Assembly (NCBI GenBank): GCA_947476875.1 | Contig: CANJSG010000018.1 | Location: forward strand, 1-34,096 | Reading direction: 5' to 3' | From: Verrucomicrobiota bacterium | GTDB lineage: Bacteria > Verrucomicrobiota > Verrucomicrobiia > Limisphaerales > CANJSG01 | Length of the DNA: 34,096 nt | Shown: one piece after another, positions 1-11,036 of the stretch | How positions within the stretch are numbered: position 1 is the first letter of the stretch | How the letters are laid out: each line of letters opens with the position of its first letter | Notes under the pieces: model-generated | What the model saw: the letters and a program-made list of their open reading frames with translations, nothing else | The model's database searches: none | What the model was told of the DNA's origin: nothing | Program-made: the position numbers and the translations under genes

Positions 1-690
1 CTGCTGGCCTGCATCTTCGACCTCTTCGACGGGCGGGTCGCGAGGATGATCGGCGTGGAAAGCCCGTTTGGCCGCGAGTTCGATTCCTTGGCGGACGTGG
101 TTTCGTTCGGGGTGGCTCCGGCGTTCTTGGTGCACCGCGTCGTGTTGGCCGACCTTTTTCCCGAGCACACCCAGATTGGTTGGCTCATCGCTTCGGCCTA
201 CCTGCTGTGCGGGGCGTTTCGTTTGGCGCGTTTCAACTGCCTGGCGACGATGGCGGGCGGCGGTAGTGGGAAGGAGTTCCTGGGATTTCCGATTCCGGCG
301 GCGGCCGGCCTGGTGTCGTCGCTGACGTTGCTGGTGATCCAGATGAACGAGAAGGAACGTTCGCTCGGGAACTGGAACTACATGCTGGGCGCGGTGCTCG
401 TCATGTTGTCCGTGATGATGGTGAGCACGGTGAAGTATCCGAGCTTCAAGTCCCTCGGGTTTCGTTCGCGCAGCACGTTCCTCAAGACCATGCTGGGCGC
501 GCTCATGGTCGGCAGCCTGGTGATCTTCCGGGAGAAGCTCCTCTTCTACGTCCTGCCGGCGACCTTCACGCTGTATCTGCTCTGGGGGTTCGTCCGGACC
601 CGCGTTTCGCGCAAGCTGCGTGACGATGTCGAGGAGGATGAAGACGACAACGACGACGAGGGCGAGGGCACGCCGGCCGGGAAATCGTAA
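1..690 (+). CDS. pssA: CDP-diacylglycerol-serine O-phosphatidyltransferase, 5' truncated by window edge
   Basis: The frame is open from base 1, so the gene starts before the window. The first codons carry the complete CDP-alcohol phosphatidyltransferase signature D-x2-DG-x2-AR-x8-G-x3-D-x3-D (bases about 19-96), which binds the CDP group and the divalent metal. Several hydrophobic membrane segments follow. Enzymes of this family make phosphatidylserine from CDP-diacylglycerol and serine at the inner membrane, the first step to phosphatidylethanolamine. The serine specificity is inferred from overall resemblance to PssA (the 'FGREFDSLADVVSFGVAP' stretch), not from a substrate residue. The C-terminus ends in a very acidic tail (about 15 Asp/Glu near the end) that is not part of the catalytic fold. 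The LysE-like gene starts 5 bases downstream, so the two are probably co-transcribed. Confidence 0.88.
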   Translation: MLACIFDLFDGRVARMIGVESPFGREFDSLADVVSFGVAPAFLVHRVVLADLFPEHTQIGWLIASAYLLCGAFRLARFNCLATMAGGGSGKEFLGFPIPAAAGLVSSLTLLVIQMNEKERSLGNWNYMLGAVLVMLSVMMVSTVKYPSFKSLGFRSRSTFLKTMLGALMVGSLVIFREKLLFYVLPATFTLYLLWGFVRTRVSRKLRDDVEEDEDDNDDEGEGTPAGKS

Positions 691-695
691 TCCAA

Positions 696-1370
696 ATGGA
701 TCATTTCCAGCAGCTCATGGTCACCTGGGGCATCGGCCTCGCGGTGGGATTCGCGATCTGCATCCCCGTCGGACCGATCAATGCCTCGATCGTCAAGGAG
801 GGTGCCCGCCGGGGTTTCTTCTGGGCCCTGATGATCGGCCTCGGGGCGACGGTGATGGAGATCATCTACTGCGCGATGGCCTTCGCGAGTTTCGCCGCTT
901 TCTTTACCAGTCCCAACATTGTGGCGGTCATGGAGCTGGGGAGCTTCTGCCTGATGTTCTTCCTCGGATTGAAATACCTGCTGACCCCCGGAGTGCCCAA
1001 GGAACCGCACAGCGCGGAAATCGTGCAGGAGAAACTTCACCCGCACTCCGCTTTCATGATCGGTTTCGTGCGGACGATGGGCAACCTCGGCATCCTGCCG
1101 TTCTGGATCGCCATCGCGGTGTTCTTCATGTCGCGCGGCTACGTGAAGCCCACGCTGGAGAGCAAGACGTTCTTCATCATGGGAGTGACCCTCGGCGTGA
1201 CGCTGTGGTTCGTCCTGCTCGCCTACGTCGTCGGGCAGCTCCGCAAAAAACTCACGGAGAAGACCCTGATCGTCACCATCCGCGTCTCCGGCGCGATGAT
1301 GCTGATCTGGGCGGGGTTCATCGCGGTGAAAATCGTGAGCCTGTTGGCCAAGAAGGGAGTTGGCGGCTGA
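696..1370 (+). CDS. LysE/RhtB-family amino acid exporter
   Basis: A 224-aa integral membrane protein of normal length for the LysE family. Near the N-terminus it has the family hallmark 'PVGPINASIVKEGARRGF' (about residues 25-42), a glycine/proline-rich turn after the first helix. About six hydrophobic segments follow. LysE family members export amino acids or similar small molecules using the proton motive force; the substrate cannot be told from the sequence. The ATG at 696 lies 5 bases after the pssA stop, consistent with an operon, although no clear Shine-Dalgarno sequence is visible. It converges with the minus-strand cNMP-binding-domain gene, with only 17 bases between the two stops. 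Confidence 0.8.
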   Translation: MDHFQQLMVTWGIGLAVGFAICIPVGPINASIVKEGARRGFFWALMIGLGATVMEIIYCAMAFASFAAFFTSPNIVAVMELGSFCLMFFLGLKYLLTPGVPKEPHSAEIVQEKLHPHSAFMIGFVRTMGNLGILPFWIAIAVFFMSRGYVKPTLESKTFFIMGVTLGVTLWFVLLAYVVGQLRKKLTEKTLIVTIRVSGAMMLIWAGFIAVKIVSLLAKKGVGG

Positions 1371-1387
1371 GGGTGCGGCGAAGCGCT

Positions 1388-1891
1388 TCAGGGTTCTTTC
1401 AACGCGGACAAGGCGACCAGCTTGCGGCGGACGGACTGGAGGCGGTGAACAACGATGGTGCTCATGCGTTTCATCATCTCGAAGCCGAGGTCGTGGTCGT
1501 TCTCACACTCCTCGCGGAGGCGTGTGCCGTAGAAGAAGATGGCCTCGACTTCGGTTTCGGCCGTGGCATCGAAGAGCCAGGAATACGGGGGAATGAGCCA
1601 GGACCACCCCAGCACGTCGCCGGCGCCGATCTTTTGGAGTGTGACGGAACGGCCTTCGGGCACCGGTGCGGCCAGGACTACGGACCCGGTAAGGATCAGG
1701 TAGAACCGGTTCGCCGGGTCCCCTTCCACGAAGATCTGTTGGCCGGGCTTGAAGCGGATGAGCATTCCGGTCGCCGCAAGCTTTTTGAAGACATGGGGCG
1801 AAAGATCCCTGAGAAACGGATGCCCGGCCATTGCGGCTTCGAGAGCGGGATTATAGCTGGGTGGAACTTCTTTGCGGGTGTCTTGGATCAT
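1388..1891 (-). CDS. Cyclic nucleotide-binding domain protein without DNA-binding domain
   Basis: A 167-aa protein that is a single cNMP-binding beta-roll (about residues 25-145). The start of the roll 'FKPGQQIFVEGDPANRFYLI' and the following 'LTGSV' are typical of the Crp/Fnr sensor domain. No helix-turn-helix follows the C-helix, so it is unlikely to be a transcription factor by itself. In the phosphate-binding cassette ('GAGDVLGWSWLIPPYSW') the arginine that normally contacts the cyclic phosphate is not visible; aromatic residues occupy that stretch. Ligand binding is therefore doubtful or of another kind. It is the last gene of a minus-strand cluster with a universal stress protein and a radical SAM protein, which suggests a stress or redox context. 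Confidence 0.75.
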   Translation of the reverse strand: MIQDTRKEVPPSYNPALEAAMAGHPFLRDLSPHVFKKLAATGMLIRFKPGQQIFVEGDPANRFYLILTGSVVLAAPVPEGRSVTLQKIGAGDVLGWSWLIPPYSWLFDATAETEVEAIFFYGTRLREECENDHDLGFEMMKRMSTIVVHRLQSVRRKLVALSALKEP

Positions 1892-1903
1892 GGGGAACTC
1901 CGG

Positions 1904-2071
1904 TCATTGGTGGCGGTAGATGATGTCGGTGGGGCGGAGAAAAGCATCCCGATGCACTGTGACACGGTTCTTGCCGGGATCAAAACGCCCTTCCACCGAC
2001 GACGCCACACGGCGGCCGAAAGCGTTGAACCCGACCTCGCCGAGCACTTCGCTGTGGAAGAAAGATGGCAC
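1904..2071 (-). CDS. Possible small protein, 55 aa, GTG start
   Basis: The frame between the radical SAM gene and the cNMP-domain gene is open and its translation looks protein-like: 'GEVGFNAFGRRVASSVEGRF' followed by 'VTVHRDAFLRPTDIIYRHQ'. I chose the GTG at 2071, which has AAGGA just upstream, although the spacing of about 2 bases is short. The frame continues upstream into the radical SAM gene, so another start is possible. The stop is 12 bases before the ATG of the next gene, which fits a compact operon. I do not recognise the family. It could be a conserved small protein or just an open stretch. Confidence 0.35.
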   Translation of the reverse strand: MPSFFHSEVLGEVGFNAFGRRVASSVEGRFDPGKNRVTVHRDAFLRPTDIIYRHQ

Positions 2072-2111
2072 GTTCCTTGGCTTGGAACTGGGGTTTGCGG
2101 ACTCGAATTCC

Positions 2112-3005
2112 TCAGAAGACTTCGGCCCTGAGGCCTGAAACCCGGCGGACCGTCCTGGCGATGGCCGACAAGGCCTGCAAGGGAAGGTGTCCACAGGCCG
2201 GGTTCATGGTCGGACGCGTGGCCGAGTAGATTTGGACGAGGGGGATCTGCGCACCAGAATCTTTGAGGTCTTTGAGCCGTTCCGCGTAGGCCAGAATTTC
2301 CGCCTCGCTCGGGCCGCGGCCTGAAATAGCCGGGAAAAGGCTCTGGATCATCACGGGCCGCTGGCGGGCCATGAGGCGGATGTTCTCGATGACTTTCTCC
2401 AGCGGCATCCCCGCGCGGTTGATGTTGTCCATGTAGGACTGGGTTCCCGCCTCGAGCTTCGCCCAGATCTCGTCTCGGCTCGTGAGAAGGGCGATGCCCT
2501 TCTGCACAGAGGGTTGCTCGAAACCCGTTCCGTTGCTGATGACGACGATCTTGAAGAATCCACCGTCGATCGTGGCGCGGACGTGGACGACGCTTTCGAT
2601 GGCCTCGGCGAACTGAAGACAGAGCGTCGGTTCGCCGTCGCCGCTGATCGCGACATGGCGAAGCTCGAGCAAATCGGGCGGAAGAAGGTTGAACGGCGAT
2701 CTGGTGCCGATGGCTCCCGACCGGACGAACGCGATCGTATCGCGGAGTTCGTCTGCCATGGCGCGCAGGTCGATCTTGGCCGGTGCGGGCGCCGGCCGCG
2801 AGTGGTTCACCTCGCAGTAGGCGCAGTCGAAGTTGCACTGGCGGTCCGGGTTGAGGTTGACCCCGACAGACAGCCCGCGGGCGCGGGGAGAAATCACGAC
2901 GTAAATCTGGCGGTTGTCGAGGAAGTCGCGCGGGCAGCCATAGGCGGTCGTGCCGCGCTGCCGTGGAGCCGCTCCCCCGGTGACCAGGATTCGAGCGTCG
3001 GCCAT
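2112..3005 (-). CDS. Radical SAM protein
   Basis: A 297-aa protein with the radical SAM cluster motif C-x3-C-x2-C ('CNFDCAYC', about residues 57-64), which holds a [4Fe-4S] cluster that cleaves S-adenosylmethionine. It also has the 'SGDGEPTL' motif (about residues 120-127), matching the SAM-binding glycine-rich strand, and later 'VVISNGTG'. The preceding 'GLSVGVNLNP' resembles the group of COG0731 (TYW1/MoaA-like) radical SAM proteins. No extra C-terminal cysteine cluster is obvious, so I cannot name a substrate. The ATG at 3005 lies 4 bases after the stop of the universal stress protein gene on the same strand, so they are most likely co-transcribed. Confidence 0.85.
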   Translation of the reverse strand: MADARILVTGGAAPRQRGTTAYGCPRDFLDNRQIYVVISPRARGLSVGVNLNPDRQCNFDCAYCEVNHSRPAPAPAKIDLRAMADELRDTIAFVRSGAIGTRSPFNLLPPDLLELRHVAISGDGEPTLCLQFAEAIESVVHVRATIDGGFFKIVVISNGTGFEQPSVQKGIALLTSRDEIWAKLEAGTQSYMDNINRAGMPLEKVIENIRLMARQRPVMIQSLFPAISGRGPSEAEILAYAERLKDLKDSGAQIPLVQIYSATRPTMNPACGHLPLQALSAIARTVRRVSGLRAEVF

Positions 3006-3009
3006 GGGA

Positions 3010-3564
3010 TTACTCTTTCAGGAACTCGTGTTCCTGCGGCCGCACCACCAGGACCGGGCAAGGCGCATGGCGCACGATGGTTTCGGCGTTGCTGCCCAGC
3101 AGCGCGTGTTTCAGGCCGGTGTAGCCGTGGGTGGAAATGACAATCAGGTCCGTTGCGAGCTCCTTCGCGATCTCGGCGACGGCCCTCGCGGGGCGTCCGA
3201 GGCGGATCTCGACGGTGGTGGGGGTCCCGTCCTTCTCGACGCCTTTCGCCAAGCTCCGAAGGCGTGTTTCGGCACCCTGCCGAAGGTCCTTCTCGAGGCT
3301 CGAGTAGTCGAAGATGGCCATGTCGGCGTAGGAATAAGACAGCTCGACCACGTGCAGCAGCACGATGCGGGCTCCGAACTGTTTCGCGAAACCGCGGGCG
3401 TAGAGGAGGGCCTTCTCGGAGCATTCCGAGAAATCCACCGGCACCAGAATGCTCTTGAGGGTGATGGGCGACCCCACGGCAGAGCTGGCGGCGAGCATGG
3501 GCGTGTCCTTGCGGGCGGCTTCCCGTGGGGCTTTCCCGATCTTTTTCGAAGGTTTGTCTTTCAT
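3010..3564 (-). CDS. Universal stress protein (UspA family)
   Basis: A 184-aa protein from the ATG at 3564 (an in-frame ATG at 3618 would add 18 residues that do not look like the family). After a basic N-terminal tail the Usp fold begins with 'ILVPVDFSECSEKALLYA'. It ends with the nucleotide-binding pattern G-x2-G-x6-GS ('THGYTGLKHALLGSNAETIV') and the final strand 'PCPVLVV'. This pattern suggests an ATP-binding member. Usp proteins support survival under starvation, oxidative or respiratory stress in the cytoplasm. It is the first gene of the minus-strand cluster leading to the radical SAM and cNMP-domain genes. Confidence 0.88.
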   Translation of the reverse strand: MKDKPSKKIGKAPREAARKDTPMLAASSAVGSPITLKSILVPVDFSECSEKALLYARGFAKQFGARIVLLHVVELSYSYADMAIFDYSSLEKDLRQGAETRLRSLAKGVEKDGTPTTVEIRLGRPARAVAEIAKELATDLIVISTHGYTGLKHALLGSNAETIVRHAPCPVLVVRPQEHEFLKE

Positions 3565-3779
3565 GGTGTCGCGCCTTTGTGAGCTGACGCAGGCCACATG
3601 GCCCGCATCCGGAGCCACTTCGCCTCCGGGGTTGGATTTCAGCTACACTGGGGTTGCCGATCAGTGACTGATTCTTGCGGGAAGGAAAACTGATTCTGGA
3701 CCGTCCGGAACAAGTCGTGGCCGGACTTGATCAATTTCGGCGGAGCCGCGCAGCCGCCGTTTGCGCCAGTTTGGCCCGG

Positions 3780-3905
3780 ATGAACGTGCCCAAGACTTCC
3801 CGGTTGTTGATTCCTGAACCCCTTCGGCTGGTGATCCTCGGCGCGTGGATCGTCCTGGTGCTGGTCTCGATCGCCTGCTTCGTCGTGTCAGTTCCGCTCC
3901 TCTGA
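3780..3905 (+). CDS. Possible small single-pass membrane protein, 41 aa
   Basis: From the ATG at 3780 the frame encodes 41 residues. A short polar head ('MNVPKTSRLLIPEPLR') is followed by one long hydrophobic stretch ('LVILGAWIVLVLVSIACFVV'), a convincing membrane helix, and then the stop. A longer reading from TTG at 3675 is possible but adds a segment with no protein-like features. There is no good Shine-Dalgarno sequence. It lies alone between the divergent stress cluster and the ACIII operon. I do not recognise it, and it may be a chance hydrophobic frame. Confidence 0.3.
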   Translation: MNVPKTSRLLIPEPLRLVILGAWIVLVLVSIACFVVSVPLL

Positions 3906-4199
3906 TCGGACTTCCCCATTTCCCGCGATCGAATGACAAGAAACGCTGATCCTAAAGGCGTAATCGGGCGTTGCCGACTAATGGAAGTCGTAACGAAGCC
4001 GAATTAGTGAAAAATTTCACAAACTATTCTTGCTTCAAAAAAGCGGCGGCTTAAAAACGCGGGCGGCAGGTGAGACCTCGTTGGTCATGCCTGCCGACGG
4101 ACACGTTCAAAACCGGGCCTCGTCGAACTTTCGAGGCTGTGATCCCAGCGCCGTTCGGGCTTAAGGGTATCGCGTTTTAGAGTCATCCGGAGCACTGAA
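3906..4199. other. Intergenic region upstream of the ACIII operon
   Basis: This stretch of about 290 bases is visibly richer in A/T than its surroundings, mainly at 3940-4060, and should contain the promoter of the ten-gene respiratory operon. I see no convincing -35/-10 pair that I would commit to. The only clear structured element is the palindrome at 4007-4020. No open reading frame with protein-like content was found. Confidence 0.5.
4007..4020. promoter_or_regulatory. Perfect palindrome GTGAAA-AA-TTTCAC, candidate operator
   Basis: Two perfect 6-base arms separated by two A residues lie about 180 bases before the actA start, in the A/T-rich part of the intergenic region. A symmetric site of this size could be bound by a dimeric regulator. 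It is not the FNR/CRP consensus, and no regulator gene is adjacent, so this is only a candidate. Confidence 0.3.
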
Positions 4200-4846
4200 A
4201 TGTCAGACATTTTTCCGAAATGGACCAATTCGCTGCCTTTGAAGGTCGGCATTGGTGCCGCGCTTCTTGGCACTTTCGCGCTGGGCGCCGTCTGGTATTA
4301 CTTCACCCCGAAGTATACCCGTGTCGGCTACAAGCCCACGCAGCCGGTGGCGTTCTCGCATGACATCCATGCGAACCAGCTCCAGATCGATTGCCGCTAC
4401 TGCCATAACAACGTGGACAAGTCGTGGTTCTCGAATGTTCCAGCCGCGAACACCTGCATGAACTGCCACAGCATCGTGCTGAAGGATTCGCCTAAGCTGG
4501 AATTGGTCCGCCAGAGCTACACCACCAGCAAACCGATCGAGTGGGTGCAGATCCACAAGGTGCCCGACTACGTCTATTTCAACCATTCCGTGCATGTCAG
4601 CCGCGGCATCTCGTGCGTCGAGTGCCATGGCCAGATCAACCACATGGACGAGGTCTACCACGCCAAGCCGCTGAGCATGTCCTTCTGTGTGGACTGCCAT
4701 CGGAACCCCGAATTGGCGCTGCGGGACCCCAAGGATGTCTACAACCTCGATCTTAAGGTCGACGCCGAGAAGCAGTTGAAGAGCGGCTTGAAACTGGCCC
4801 ACGACTGGAAGGTGAACGCGTCCCAGAACTGCTCCGCTTGTCATCG

Positions 4847-4850
<4 letters not shown>
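4200..4850 (+). CDS. actA: Alternative complex III subunit ActA, pentaheme cytochrome c
   Basis: A 216-aa protein with one N-terminal membrane helix (about residues 13-34) and five CxxCH heme-binding motifs at residues 65-69, 86-90, 139-143, 163-167 and 211-215. This is the ActA pattern: a membrane-anchored pentaheme cytochrome on the periplasmic side of alternative complex III, which wires electrons from the iron-sulfur subunit ActB towards the monoheme subunit. It is the first gene of the operon. Its stop codon overlaps the actB start (ATGA), which implies translational coupling. The family role is established for ACIII of Rhodothermus and Flavobacterium; the assignment here rests on heme count and gene order. 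Confidence 0.93.
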
Positions 4851-8316
<3,466 letters not shown>

Positions 8317-8317
<1 letters not shown>

Positions 8318-9798
8318 TGGCCTCTGAAGCTGCAGTTTCAACGGGACTTCCGAAGGTCCAGGCTCCTCCGGCCGAGCTGGAGCGCGAACCGTTGGTCCAC
8401 CATAACCGCTCGCTTGCCTGGATCACCAACCAGGTGGCCGGCGTGGCCGAAGGCAGAACACCCAAATGGTGGTGGCCGGCCTTCCTCATCAGCGCCTGCG
8501 GAACACTGATGCTGTTCACGATGGTGACCTACCTGATCTCGACCGGTGTCGGGGTCTGGGGGCTGAACCAGCCCAACGCCTGGGCGTGGGACATCACGAA
8601 CTTCGTCTTCTGGATCGGCATCGGCCATGCAGGAACGTTGATCTCGGCCGTGCTCTTCCTGCTCCGGCAGAAGTGGCGCACCTCGATCAACCGCGCCGCC
8701 GAAGCGATGACCATCTTCGCCGTCGTGTGCGCCGGTATTTTCCCCGTCGTCCACACCGGCCGTGTCTGGTTCGCGACGTTGCCCGGCTACTTGATCCCGT
8801 TCCCCAACTCGAACGGCATCTGGCCGCAGTTCCGGTCGCCGCTCCTCTGGGATGTGTTCGCCGTTTCGACCTATGCGACGGTCTCGACGCTTTTCTGGTA
8901 TGTCGGGCTTGTCCCTGACCTCGCGACGATGCGTGATCGCGCAAAAAGCAAACTCCGCAAGTTTTGCTACGGCCTCTTTGCCCTCGGCTGGAGCGGCTCC
9001 AACCGCAACTGGAGCAACTACGAGAAGGCCTACCTGATCCTGGCCGGCCTGAGCACGCCGCTCGTGTTGTCCGTCCACTCCATCGTCTCGTTCGACTTCG
9101 CCGTCTCCCAGCTTCCGGGCTGGCACGCCACGATCTTCCCGCCCTACTTCGTCGCCGGGGCGATTTTCTCCGGCTTCGGCATGGTGCTCACCCTGATGAT
9201 CCCGCTGCGTTCGCTCTGCAAGCTGGAGGATCTGATCACCGTTCGGCACGTGGAACTGATGTGCAAGGTGCTCCTCGCGACGGGTTCCATCGTCGGCTAC
9301 GCCTACATCATGGAGTTCTTCATCGCCTGGTATGGCGGCAATCCCTACGAGCTTGATGTGTTCATCAAGAACCGCGCTGCGGATCCTTGGATTTTCGGAC
9401 CGATGTTCAAGGTCGATCCCGCGCCCTACTGGTGGGCCTATTGGAGCATGATGATCTGCAACGTGATCAGCCCGCACTTCTTCTGGTTCAAGAAACTCCG
9501 GACCAGCATGGTGTTTGTCTGGATCATTGCCGGGTTCGTCAACGTCGGCATGTGGTTCGAGCGGTTCAACATCATCGTCACTTCGCTGCACCGGGACTTC
9601 CTCCCGTCGAACTGGGGCATGTTCAGCCCGACCTGGGTGGACATCATGACCTTCACCGGATCGTTCGGTTTGTTCATGACTCTGTTCCTTCTGTTCATGA
9701 AATTCCTGCCCGTGATCGCCATCTCCGAAGTGAAGGGTGTGACGCCGCAGGCCGATCCCCACCATCCACTCGGCGGCGCCAAGGGAGGGCATCACTGA
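8317..9798 (+). CDS. actC: Alternative complex III subunit ActC, NrfD/PsrC-like quinol-binding membrane protein
   Basis: A 493-aa polytopic membrane protein of the NrfD/PsrC family, with about ten hydrophobic segments after a polar N-terminus of roughly 50 residues. In ACIII this subunit sits beside the FeS half of ActB, binds menaquinol or another quinol, and may take part in proton translocation. The start ATG overlaps the actB stop (TAATG), with AAAGGAG just upstream as a clear ribosome-binding site. The position between actB and actD is the standard ACIII order. Histidine-rich ends are present, for example a short C-terminal 'HH'. Confidence 0.93.
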
Positions 9799-10379
9799 TG
9801 AGCAACACGACTCAATCAACCGTCTCGACAGGTTCGACCACGGCGGTTTCGAGGCCCCATTCGATCCTCGCGGAATACACCACCCCAGCCGACCTGATGC
9901 ACGCGGCCGAAGTGGTGCGGGACGCGGGCTACAAGTATTGGGACGTATATTCTCCGTTCCCGATCCACGGCATGGACGACGCAATGGGCCTGGGCAATTC
10001 CAAGGTCGGTTATTTCACGTTCGTTGGTGGCTGCACCGGGTTCACGGCCGGCATGTCCATGATCTGGTGGATGAGCCAGTATGACTACCCGATCGTCGTG
10101 GGTGGTAAACCGCTCTTCAGCCCGCTCTACGCTTTCCCGGTGAGCTACGAAATGACGATTCTCCTATCGGCTTTCGGAACCCTCTTCGGCATGGCATTCC
10201 TCAACAAGCTGCCGCGCTGGTATAACCCCCTGTTCAAGAACAAGCGGTTCCACGCCGGCGCCCAGAACGACAAGTTCTTCATCGCGATCGAAGTGACCGA
10301 TCCGCGCTACTCCGAAACTGAAACCCGCAAGCTGCTCGAGTCCACCGGCGGCAAGCACATCGAGCAGGTGGAGGAATAA
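9798..10379 (+). CDS. actD: Alternative complex III subunit ActD (DUF3341)
   Basis: A 193-aa protein with the DUF3341 pattern: a soluble N-terminal part containing 'AAEVVRDAGYKYWDVYSPFP', two hydrophobic helices (about residues 72-92 and 115-137) and a short cytoplasmic tail. ActD is a two-helix structural subunit of ACIII. The ATG at 9798 overlaps the actC stop (TGATG), with GGGAGG upstream. The frame extends further upstream inside actC, but that part is not protein-like. The stop overlaps the actE start (TAATG). Confidence 0.92.
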   Translation: MSNTTQSTVSTGSTTAVSRPHSILAEYTTPADLMHAAEVVRDAGYKYWDVYSPFPIHGMDDAMGLGNSKVGYFTFVGGCTGFTAGMSMIWWMSQYDYPIVVGGKPLFSPLYAFPVSYEMTILLSAFGTLFGMAFLNKLPRWYNPLFKNKRFHAGAQNDKFFIAIEVTDPRYSETETRKLLESTGGKHIEQVEE

Positions 10380-11023
10380 TGCGCTACTTCCTCGTTGGAT
10401 TCTTCGTTCTCGTAGTCGGTGTCGTGGCGGTCGCGGGCTTCCGCGGCAGCTACACCAAGAACACCCCGATCGAACTGTTCCCGGACATGGACCGCCAGCC
10501 CAAGCTGCGTCCCCAGGAACCGAACAAGTTCTTCGCCGACGGTCTGGCGTCCCGCCTGCCCGTTGCAGGAACCGTTTCCCGCTCTCCCGGCGTCCAAGTC
10601 GGAGACGAGAAGGTATTCCGTCATCAGACCCATCCGTTCAACACCGGCAAGCTCGCCGGCAAGACGAACTTCGTCGAAATCATCCCGACGGCGGTCACCG
10701 CCCAGTTCCTCGAGCGCGGCCAGCAGCGCTACAACATCTATTGCTCGCCGTGCCACAGCTCGGTGGGCGACGGCAAGGGCGTGACCTCGAAGTATGGCAT
10801 GACCGCCACGGCAAACCTCCACGATCCCCGCATCGTGAAGATGGCCGACGGCGAGATCTTCAACACGATCACGCTCGGCAAGAACACGATGTTGCCCTAC
10901 GCCGACAAGTTGGAACCCTCCGACCGCTGGGCTGTCATCTCCTACGTCCGCGCATTGCAGCGCGCCCGTCTCGCCACCAAGGACGAAGTCCCGGCGGACA
11001 TCATGGCCACCCTGAAGAAGTAA
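10379..11023 (+). CDS. actE: Alternative complex III subunit ActE, monoheme cytochrome c
   Basis: A 214-aa protein with an N-terminal membrane anchor (about residues 3-22), a linker containing 'NTPIELFPDMDRQPKLRPQE', and one heme motif CSPCH (residues 122-126). A methionine in 'NTMLPYADKL' is the likely sixth iron ligand. The 'FPDMDRQPKLRPQ' stretch and the 'WAVISYVRALQ' tail are typical of the ActE subunit. In known ACIII this monoheme cytochrome takes electrons from ActA and hands them to the terminal oxidase or a soluble cytochrome. Its gene is overlapped by actD and followed 13 bases later by actF. Confidence 0.92.
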   Translation: MRYFLVGFFVLVVGVVAVAGFRGSYTKNTPIELFPDMDRQPKLRPQEPNKFFADGLASRLPVAGTVSRSPGVQVGDEKVFRHQTHPFNTGKLAGKTNFVEIIPTAVTAQFLERGQQRYNIYCSPCHSSVGDGKGVTSKYGMTATANLHDPRIVKMADGEIFNTITLGKNTMLPYADKLEPSDRWAVISYVRALQRARLATKDEVPADIMATLKK

Positions 11024-11036
11024 ATTTTCGAGAACT

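Noticed and set aside
620-2131. 503-codon plus-strand frame across the LysE and cNMP genes
   Set aside because: It crosses two well-supported genes in other frames and has the low-complexity make-up of a shadow frame.
8338-9984. Long minus-strand open frame (548 codons) opposite actC
   Set aside because: Arg/His/Glu-rich antisense translation of a GC-rich membrane protein gene; no domain seen.
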